A stretch of DNA of 64,000 nucleotides from contig NC_135566.1 of assembly GCF_964340395.1 (NCBI RefSeq), positions 7,926,001-7,990,000 of the forward strand, given 5' to 3'. Numbering within the stretch: position 1 is the stretch's first letter; every line of letters starts with the position of its first letter. Positions 40,501 through 64,000 of this stretch are shown here, piece after piece. The notes beneath the pieces were generated by a model, which did no database searches, was not told where the DNA came from, and saw nothing but the letters and a program-made list of their open reading frames with translations. Source of the stretch: Glandiceps talaboti. Its lineage: Eukaryota; Hemichordata; Enteropneusta; Spengelidae. The translations under genes were made by a program, and so were the position numbers.

Positions 40501-41362
40501 TTGGGGATTTTATATTATGGCCATATTTTCTCATTACCGTGACTGCAACACGGTCGTAAAAATGCCACTTAAAAGTATTTCTATGACCCCCTCTATAAAG
40601 CATGAAAACGCTACGGCAGAGCGGCTGACGAGACATTAAAGTCTATGATCGTCAAAAATTCACGTGGCTGACTTTTACCGCGCAATACTGGTATAGCAGT
40701 CCTGGAGAAGATACAAAGATTTATTTCGATTCTACGCGACCAGACAGAGGGGAAATATGACCTGACAATCAGCTCATAAACACGGGGGCGGGATATTATC
40801 ATATTAGAGCATTCGTAGAAGACAGGTTCTGGCCAACAGAAAAATCTGAATAAATCCAGACGATACTACCGTGGATTTGCATATTATACAAGATACAGGT
40901 GAAGTTCCAATTGTGTCACCTGTGAACCAATCAAATTTAACATATGAATATACTATTGTACATATTGGGTGCGTACATCACTTGATCAACTTGAAGGTTT
41001 AGTACAGGGTGACAACATGGCATGGACTTGGTTGTTTTCTCATAACTAATCGGTGTAAATCAACGAGGAATAACATCTCCACAAGTCTACAGCATATATA
41101 TGAAGATAGCACAACGCGGAAATACGTTAATACGCATGCGCGGGTATGAATTACGAATTGGAAATCTCCAAAATGTATTTATAGCCATACATACATTCAT
41201 TTAATTGGACTTAGGTGGAGGAACAGTTCATACCACACTGATGATCTACATATCTTCACACATTCGGATTTGTTTTTAGCAACAGAGAGGGAACCCTTGC
41301 ACGTCTCTCGAAGCATCATCTAAATTAACTGTTCCATCTGTAAGCTTATAAGTATCGGAATT
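37510..41362. other. intergenic between MMP and NCLX genes
   Basis: Begins with the MMP 3' UTR. Apart from the retrotransposon scrap at 39269 I recognise nothing. An open frame at 38689-39051 (+, 120 codons) has no family motif. C runs occur near 38380. Confidence 0.55.
39269..39349 (+). pseudogene. non-LTR reverse transcriptase fragment (finger-side motif)
   Basis: The frame reads FNDIKQVITNLKNKKASAED followed by KICNETL. This matches the region just upstream of the reverse-transcriptase core in LINE proteins, where the pattern is an I..AI..LK..KA.G.D.I.NE line. Only about 27 codons are legible; flanking sequence is decayed. It belongs to a different part of the protein from the remnant at 263-754. 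Confidence 0.6.
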
Positions 41363-55858
<14,496 letters not shown>

Positions 55859-56160
55859 GGAACGGTGACATGGTGTTTGAAGAAACTTTTAGACTTCCAA
55901 GAATGGCCAATATCGATATCTCTAGTACGTCACCATCTTTTCAGTTCAGAGTTGGGTGACATGACAGTCCGAATGGATTTCGATGTTGCAGAAAGCGAAC
56001 GACCGAGACTCTTCAGATTCTCCAGTACTGTGTAGCAAACAAATGGACTTTGAGATCACCTGTCTCACGAGAAGATACTGCAAAGACGTGTGCGAGATTT
56101 CAGATATCGCTTTGCTCTCTCAAAATATACAAAAGAAGTTAAACTATCCGAGTCGTAGTC

Positions 56161-56240
56161 ACTTGATACACGCATAACTTGATACAAGCATAACTTGATA
56201 CACGCATAACTTGATACACGCATAACTTGATACACGCATA
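56161..56240. repeat. 16-bp tandem repeat, five copies, in NCLX 3' UTR
   Basis: The unit ACTTGATACACGCATA is repeated exactly five times with one base change (second copy has ACAAGC). It lies between the stop codon and the poly-A signal. Confidence 0.95.
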
Positions 56241-56399
56241 AACAGTGAATTGTTGAAAGTGACTATAGTGGAACATTTGGACAGATTCTCCATATTTTAT
56301 AGTAAAATAATCAGATAATGAGAGACTTTGTATATAGCATTTGCACCTTTTTTGTATAGAGGCTTCTGACAGTCGAAGCTCTCAACTTCAGTGAATTGC

Positions 56400-56405
56400 A
56401 ATAAA
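56400..56405 (+). terminator. probable polyadenylation signal of the NCLX gene
   Basis: AATAAA occurs about 540 bp after the stop codon; the following sequence turns T/G-rich, as is common after cleavage sites. Confidence 0.5.
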
Positions 56406-56725
56406 TATATTTACATGTAAAATGAGTTTGTATTTTTCTTGAAACACGTAATATGACTTTGTGAATATGTATCGATGGCCCTTATTGATTATCTTCGATA
56501 TGTTTAATATATTCCTATACATCGTAAGCTTATGTGCAATGAAAGGATGGCTTCTAGTTATAGAATTACTTTTTTTAATGTGGTTTTTGTATCAGAGTTT
56601 TGTATCAGGAATGAAAAGCACCATTCAGCGATAACGGATAGTTCAGTGTGAAAGAAAAAAATCGACATAAACTTATAAACTGTAGAAATGTCAGATGATT
56701 GGTCTATACACTGCGCATTACACGA

Positions 56726-56848
56726 CACTACACTGCACCGCACTGCACCACACCACACCACACCACACCACACCACACCACACCACACCACACCACACTA
56801 CACTGCACCACACCGCACTGCACTACACTCCACTGCATTGAATTGCAC
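56726..56848. repeat. (ACACC)n pentanucleotide repeat
   Basis: ACACC/CACTG-type pentanucleotides, perfect in the middle and degenerate at both ends. Confidence 0.93.
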
Positions 56849-57510
56849 TACATTGCACTATAGTAAATACCCCGTGTCAGTTTTAAGCACCCTAGCATAC
56901 CCAACAATCTCCATCACACCGTGTTCACTCAGATTCGTTCATGTAGTGCACATATTTTGTTAAAACATGAAGCTTTTCATGTGATTGGGTAGAAAACACT
57001 GAAACAAATGACTCCCAGTTGTCTGTATTGTTAATGATTATAATATAATAAGAAAGTATAGTCATGTGAGCTTTCCAATCAGTTGGATCATTCCATGGGT
57101 TTCGCATTTTGACGTTAGTTGATAATTTAATCTAAGTTATAAACCCGAGTGTAACAATGTGACGAACAATTAGGTTGAAATCGTTTCATTAACCTTTCCA
57201 TACTTCTTGAAATCAGACCAGTCTTGGAATTTTAAAAAATGTCTTCAAAACAAAACGGTCATCTTATTTAGAAATACTTTAATTTTAACGACTGCAAAGG
57301 CATCTCACACAATATACAGGAACAGTCACTAGCAGCAAGTTTCCTTCTGTTAAATTTTAGCCTTCGACTAAAGGTCCCTCCTGTAACCGTGGATTCACAA
57401 CTATTTCAAACCCCTACTACCGGCCAATCAATCCACCCCGTGATACAAACTCTACACAGCGTACTACATACAATAGAGCCATTCTATGCGTAGAGAGAGA
57501 TACCACCATA

Positions 57511-60500
57511 ATGGGGATCGTCACTTTGGCCACCATTATTTTGGTCAGTCTTGCCTCGACAGAAGGGAAAGACGCCCAACCTCTTGTCATGAGGTCAAAA
57601 ACGATTTTACTCGATGACACAAATCTGGAACTGGGATATTTCGAAGACAGTGTGAATGATGACGACATCAAGGTAATTGCTAGATAGTTTTTAAAAACCA
57701 TGAAAAATATTTTACAACCGCCTTAAAGAAACATACATGTGGAAGCATAGAAAGCGAGTTAATATAAGAATGAACCTCACATTGCATAAATAAAAACACC
57801 ATTAGTTACTTTTATCAAGAAAATCAACACACAAACATTTTGATTCCAATGAACAGTTTTGTTATAGGTAAATATAACCATTAGGTTATGCGACTATTGC
57901 TAGATACGCCTATATTTTTAGTTCGACACATTATTGGTACTAAGTTTACTACCTAGAGAAACTTTAAACACAATTTGTATACGCTTTTACCTGTCTGACA
58001 ATGACAACCACAGTAATGTTGACAAATACCTGGTATTTGTCACGTCGGCCTTGCCTGCGGTGATGACGTTATATCGGTACGATCGGTCAGATATCGCTTG
58101 GCATTCTTAGCTTGTTGTTTGGTGAGTTGTACGTACTAGATCTAAACGGTGATATATTTTAACAAGGGCCGAAAGGGGGTCAATTACGGCATCCATGACA
58201 AATATATGCAAACGGTATCCGTTGACGTTAAAAAGTCGTTTGGGGTATGAAATATTACTAGTAATTGATACAAGACAATTACTATGCAACTGGGTGAGTT
58301 TGGTATGGGATGACACTTTTTTTTTACATTCAAAAACTATGTAAAATTGTAATTGTCGAGGCGTTGTACATCAAGTGTTTGGTTGGTAAAATCAACCCAA
58401 ACGAACAACAATATTTAAAGTTTTCAAATCAAATTCAATCTATTGAAGAGTGGCTCAATCTGGAAGCTTGGTCACCTTTTTTGGACACATAACATAACTG
58501 GTCTTGAAATGTGTAACTTTTGTGAACCAATGAGTAACCGTTGTAAAAACAGCCATATTTCTAGTGTAACTGGTTACGTGCGTATATTGTGTGGTACTGG
58601 TTGTACTGTGGTATTTCTGTACAATCTATCCCTATATAGAAATGCTCAAAAACAGTATGAATATGTTGCTAAAACTTTCATGCGATGCCACAGCTGGTTA
58701 AACAAGTCAAACTAGTTATACAGATGACAAAAAGGACACAATTTTTACCATATGATCCAGTACTCAGTTTATGGTATTTGAGGAGACACACCTTGGATGT
58801 TTATCAGTTTGATCGTACAACCCAATGTACACAGATGCCCGTACGCCGATTGACCTGATATCAAGATAAGACAAGATTACTAGTAATTCATACGATGTAG
58901 GACAAATGTATGGTTGAGATTGAAAAGGGTAATTTATCAACTTTATCAAAATACTAAGTAGATTTAATAGTGCGATAAACCATGCATATAATGGCTAAAG
59001 TCACGAAGTATACACAAGAGAAATAACGAGAATGGAACGAGAGACAGAGATGGGAGTGAGTTACACATTCTCGCGAACCGGAGTAATCATCAACTCTTGT
59101 GTTGAACTCGAGGTGTTACACAGTTATCGTAAAGGAGTCGTGGGTTTTTACGACTATTGCTTTTCTATAAAGCTGATGATCTATGTTTAGAGAACCTGAC
59201 ACAAAAATTCCAACGACGATAGCATTGACGTAAAACTGTTTAGATAAAATTAATTGTTAGTTGTGATATGAGGAGAGGAGTGGGTCTCACAGGAGTAAAA
59301 CATTGGGTAAGATATTACGGACAATGTTGTTTAGATGTTGACCTTGGTTCTGACAATGTTGGGGGTGTGCCCATCTATTTTTAGGGAGTTTTTGGCCTTC
59401 ACCTCAACCCATGAGATCCAGACACAGGTACTGATTAAAGCAGTGCCTTCACACAAACGTACTTTCACAGTGGTGATAGTAGTGGGAAATTGCCATTACC
59501 TGTAAATATTCCAACATAGTGGCAGCGGTAGGGTACCATACCATTGATTCTGGGACGAGCTCCATATCTGACAGCATTTTAACCCATACTTTTGAAATAT
59601 TTCAACAGGGGGTCACGTTTTAGAGAAAGGAAAGGAAGGGCCACTTTTTAGTGGGGGTCATATTTGACACATCAGCCTGGGCCTGGTTTTCCCGGCTCCC
59701 CCTGTAATTAATGAAGGCTTCCTTAGCGCTGTACGGCCTTTGGTCGCTTGTAACATGTGTAATATCGAAAGAAAGCCCGGGGGTTTATCAGCGAGACTAT
59801 ACATACAGGTGCATCGTTATATCAAATATGCAAATCATGAAAGGGGGTTTCGGGTACTGGCCTTGAAACAGATGTTCCATCTACTTAATATGCTAAACAG
59901 CAGCAAAAGTCTTTGCAATAATCAAATAAACCACCTGAAATGTAGACACTCAGCTTGAGAGGAAAATATAAAACCCACAGTAATCCACTCGTGACAATGC
60001 GCTAACCGAAACTACGCAAGGACTCGTTCGCGACTACTGTTATGAAACGAAAATGAAATCGGTGGTACAGCACTTGGTGATATCACTCCTTGCGTGGCGC
60101 TGATGTAACTGGTAGGAAATGTCGTTAGGTTAGTCATTCTAATCTCAAACAACGCGGTGTGTATACATTCCGGTCGAAGACCATGAAATGTCTGACAACG
60201 AAATCTGACTAATAAGAGTGGACCGAGTATCATCTCCAACAAGTAGGCTATTCATTATTCGGCGCAGAAAAGATACAGCTTAACTCGAAGTAGATATGGT
60301 AGGTAGAGAAAACTCATAAATACAATATGATATTAATATAAATAAGTGAGAAGCCTGTTTCTTATCTCTCTAAATTGTTGTCAGGGAACATAAAATGTGC
60401 ATGATACGCACAGTCGTTCGGCGATCCCTTGCATGCTGTTTTACCTGTAATACACGTATGTCATGTTCGTCAACTTGAATGTAACGTGATCTCGCATTTA

Positions 60501-62595
60501 TCATGTTTTATTACATTACCTTGAGATTAATACAACAATGTGACGTCGTTAATATACGAAAAACTAAGGCCATAAAATGTTGTGTGTTCAATAGCTCATT
60601 ATTTGTTTCAAAGAAAGATAACTGTGAAAAGTCATTTGACTATATTTCTGGTGTCACAAATTTCATAAACAAGGCATTACGACAACGATATCCATCTTTC
60701 AGTCGATGGAGAGATATCTGTTGTAGTCATAAATGCCGCGATTTATGTATTCAAAATTAAATTTCATATTCAACAGGTCTTTCAATCCCAACGTTACATT
60801 TATTCTCCAGTGTTCCTATTTTCAATTTCATTAATATTCGCTTTGAACAAAGTGAACGTCACTTTGTAATTTGCCTTGCACGATCTGAAGGACTTTATTC
60901 ATTATGAACTTTGACCTCATGCAAATGTGCAAAATTGAACTGAATATTGCGCGAAAGGCCTGTCGTAACATTTATATATCGCAAGACAAAACTAGAGCAT
61001 GGGTACGGTGAGTTCAGGATAAAAATAGTTTGCGACCCGTGAGCCAAAATGTCTACTATGAGAGCTATCGCGGTCACAGTCCAGCACAGTTGACATTTTG
61101 TCTGACGGGTCTAAATCGGATTCTGTCCCCGTATTTTACGGCTGACGCAATGAAAAAATAAAACCGCTTGGACAGTGCCGTAAAAGGGGTCTGTAGTTTT
61201 TACGACGATATAATGTAACATCTGAACAGAAATCACCAACTTTCCCAAATCACGTGCACCTGTTCACATAAAGTGTTTGTGCCATATCATTGAAATCGTG
61301 ATCTCCACCACCACCAGTCAGTGCCATCACGTCAGTTCTAAAGATGGGAGGAAACAAAACAGGAAATGAAATTTGAAAATAAGATAAAAGAAAAATTCCA
61401 TTGAGCAATGTCACGTGTTAATATTTTGATTCAATGAAAGGTCAACAGATCAAAGACAGACCCGTTAATACAATATATTCGGAGCCGAGTACAATAACTG
61501 TGGGCGGGAAAGTTGGTGATCGAAGTCCGATTGGTTAATGCTTTGACCGTGTGACGCATCTCAAACTGACTTCCATTTTTAACATCATAAAAGATGTCTT
61601 CTTGTTATAAAATTTCAAATTCGTCACTTGCATGCCTTGATAATGGGAGGAAGTATCATTTACTTTCTATATATCGAATTGACTGAATTACATGTAACGT
61701 TGACGTCATTCTCTGAACATGTCATCACGTGATCTTTACTACCCGGGAATCCCCACAAAAAGTTAGCAATGAATATGGGGATCACTTTTAAAACATGGGG
61801 ATTAGATATTGAGAAAATGCAGGATGTAGTTTTCTTAGCATTGTTTATGTTTTTAAACTTATTTATTCAAAAGTGCACGGAAAATGTACCATCATGTAAA
61901 TTTAACTCCTGTCACGGTTTTGTGTTATGAAAAAGTCACATTATAAAATTCATAAAGTTGTTCTTTTCTTCCTGAAAGCATTAGCCGTAACTCTGATTCA
62001 ACAACATCATCATAAAAACAGATTACAAATGTAGTCTTTCCCTACGTACAGTCGTAGTAGAAACTCATTTACATGCGAACTGTGGAAGCAGCTAAAAACA
62101 TAATAATGTTACGTTTATAGCAAACATGCCAACGTTGATGGCGCACTATTGGACGAAATATTATGTCTTGATGTACACAATTCACTCCAAAAAAAAGTTA
62201 CAAATGAAAGTATATGTACTATTTTGTACTTCCTGGTTTAAATCTTTACTCTCTGCTCGTCGTTGTTTGTACTCTGCATGGCAGCAAGGCGTACGACCCT
62301 GTACTCGCAGACGATACCCGCATATCATTTATTCATCAAAATGGAGAATATTTCACAGGTAAAATAATACAGTAGTTGGGGTTCACCCGACAAAAGTAAG
62401 GATATAACATACTTTGACGAATTTGTGAGACGGCAGCGCTGGTTACAGTCAAGTTTTATTGTTATTCAGCTCATATATATATCCTTCTATAATCAGATGC
62501 TGTATTCCAAAACCGTTTATAATATTACACTGGTGTTTTGTAGCAGTTTACAAACAAACAAACAAACAAACAAACAAACAAACAAACAAACAAAC

Positions 62596-62632
<37 letters not shown>

Positions 62633-64000
62633 TACAAACAGACAAACAAACAAACAAACAAACAAACAAACAAACACATAGAGGAAAGCCGTGACGACTG
62701 CCAATATATGTACATTGCAATAGTGTGGGACAAGGTATATGAAAACGACAGCGGCAATTCCCTTGTTGTTCATCATATTCATCGACGGCGTTGTAAACTG
62801 TTCTATTTCTACCCCTGAGTGGGTTCACTCTAGGGTCAAAAAATTATCAGATCGCTTACTTGTTGAAGATAAACAATGTCTGTAAACTCGATTGTATGTA
62901 TAGAGAATATTAATTCTTATTATAATCATACAGTAACATTGCAAAAACCATAAACTGGAGCTTGGATTTGATGTGTTTTGATGCTGTGCATATTACTCCC
63001 GTCAGACAATCACTTTATAATGTGTGTGAGGGTTCTGAGTGAGGGCACTTCATCAGTCTAATATCTGTCATTTTGATCATTGATAATAACATAAATGCCA
63101 CAAAAATTATTTCCACTTTCATATTTTTGTACATGTAACGTCTACAGTGCAGTGACGCCCTCAACGACTTGAACTTCAGTGACCACTGTACGGCTGTTAA
63201 AAACACATCGGATTGTGGCATTGAGAATGGCTTTATAAACTACCTGGAATTCTTCTACTGTTCAGACATTCCGGGTGCCGTGGCTGGAATCATCTTGGTA
63301 GGTTTCTTAACTAAGTTCCAAAGTCGAAAAAAAATTATAATTTACAGGATCAAGTGGATTGGATGTGATGGTATTTAAAATTAAGATTCAATGAAGACAC
63401 TATAGCAGTTATGACTTATGTACTTTTTACTTATTTGCAGCTTCATTTCAAATAGAAATCTGATTCCGAACATGATTTTTATTCAAATTATTTACAATTG
63501 TTATTTTCATCTCCACAGGGACTCGTACTGATCTACCTATTCATTGCAGTCAAGATTGTAGCTCAGAGATTGTAAGTTTTAAAAAAATATTTTTTTTTAG
63601 TTTAGTTTTTAAAACATGCAAATGAAATGTTTACCTCCAAGTTGTTTGATTTTAGATCTTCAAGACTAAGAACATTTTTTTTCAAGATCGAACAAGAGTC
63701 AAGACAAATTAGTCTAGTTGTTGAATCAAAGAAACTTATAACACCTTATTTGCAGGCTTTTTCATTATTTCCTTTTCTGCGTTGTATGTTTCTTATCAAT
63801 CAATCAATCAATCAATCAATTAATTAATTAATTAATTTATTTATTTATTAATTTATTTATTTATTCATTTGTTTATCTATCTATCTATTTATTTACTAAT
63901 TAATCTTAGACTATTTGACCACTTAATAACTAAGCAATTTCCCATTTGTATATTCCTTGTATTAGATTTCCATTTTTTCGTGCAGACAATGTTCTTATTC
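57511..64000 (+). CDS. second NCLX-like exchanger, 5' part only (cut by window edge)
   Basis: Coding exons visible: 57511-57672, 63148-63297, 63519-63571 and the beginning of a fourth from 63986. The start MGIVTLATIILVSLAS gives a short signal-like leader. Exon 2 has the NCLX ectodomain pattern CSDALNDLNFSDHC, SDC, GFINYLEFFYC, with cysteines and the YL motif in the positions of the upstream gene. Exon 3 (GLVLIYLFIAVKIVAQR) is 53 nt long and exits in phase 2, exactly as in the upstream gene. Exon 4 begins with a Cys where the paralogue has FFC. This is a tandem paralogue of the gene at 41363. The alpha-repeats lie outside the window, so activity cannot be judged. Confidence 0.85.
61167..61209. 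repeat. dispersed CGTAAAAGAGG hairpin motif, copy 3
   Basis: Reads CTTGGACAGTGCCGTAAAAG, then GGGTCTGTAG and TTTTTACGACGA. It closely follows the copy at 21987. Confidence 0.6.
62550..62676. repeat. (AAAC)n/(AGAC)n/(AAAC)n microsatellite
   Basis: An AGAC block is framed by two AAAC blocks. Confidence 0.97.
63796..63866. repeat. (AATC)n/(AATT)n/(ATTT)n microsatellite
   Basis: Successive tetranucleotide variants lie in intron 3 of the second NCLX-like gene. Confidence 0.93.

Larger units (their letters stand above)
55859..57510 (+). other. NCLX 3' UTR and spacer to the second NCLX-like gene
   Basis: After the stop at 55858 come a 16-bp tandem repeat (56161-56240), a poly-A signal at 56400-56405 and an ACACC repeat (from 56726). 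Only about 1.65 kb separate this gene's stop from the start of the next NCLX-like gene in the same orientation. Confidence 0.65.
57673..63147 (+). other. intron 1 of the second NCLX-like gene (5.5 kb)
   Basis: Donor ATCAAG|GTAATT, acceptor TCTACAG. As in the upstream paralogue, the first intron is by far the longest. It contains the dispersed CGTAAAAGGGG motif at 61167 and an AAAC/AGAC repeat at 62550. No other exon was recognised. Confidence 0.7.

Overview
The window is nuclear DNA from an animal. Genes are split by spliceosomal introns with GT-AG borders (plus two U12-type introns), non-coding DNA is AT-rich, simple-sequence repeats are abundant, and there are small inverted-repeat elements and decayed non-LTR retrotransposon pieces. 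Gene content (SPEC3-like, matrix metalloproteinase, NCLX) and retained U12 introns fit a slowly evolving marine invertebrate, perhaps an invertebrate deuterostome such as a hemichordate, cephalochordate or echinoderm. I cannot name the species.

Layout. 0-1 kb: 3' end of a dead non-LTR retrotransposon. 3.2-23.1 kb: four head-to-tail minus-strand paralogues of a small two-pass membrane protein resembling the SPEC3/Stum family. Each has three coding exons in the same phases, a middle exon of exactly 186 nt, and a candidate untranslated first exon 1.5-1.7 kb upstream. Their N-termini carry repeated Pro-Pro-Gly-Tyr (PPxY-type) blocks. 23-31.7 kb: no gene recognised. 31.7-37.5 kb: a complete nine-exon plus-strand matrix metalloproteinase (578 codons) with cysteine switch, furin site, zinc site, hinge, hemopexin domain and a hydrophobic C-terminus suggesting a GPI anchor. 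41.4-55.9 kb: a complete 16-exon plus-strand sodium/calcium exchanger of the NCLX (SLC8B1) type (702 codons). 57.5-64 kb: the first exons of a second NCLX-like gene, cut by the window edge.

The exon models were built by hand from splice signals, reading phase and family motifs. The complete models keep an open frame with no leftover bases at every junction. The most notable points are the two U12-type introns in the NCLX gene (one AT-AC, one GT-AG), the tandem SPEC3-like array with PPxY repeats, and several small foldback element families. The three gene groups are not obviously one pathway. They look like neighbours, two of them expanded by tandem duplication.
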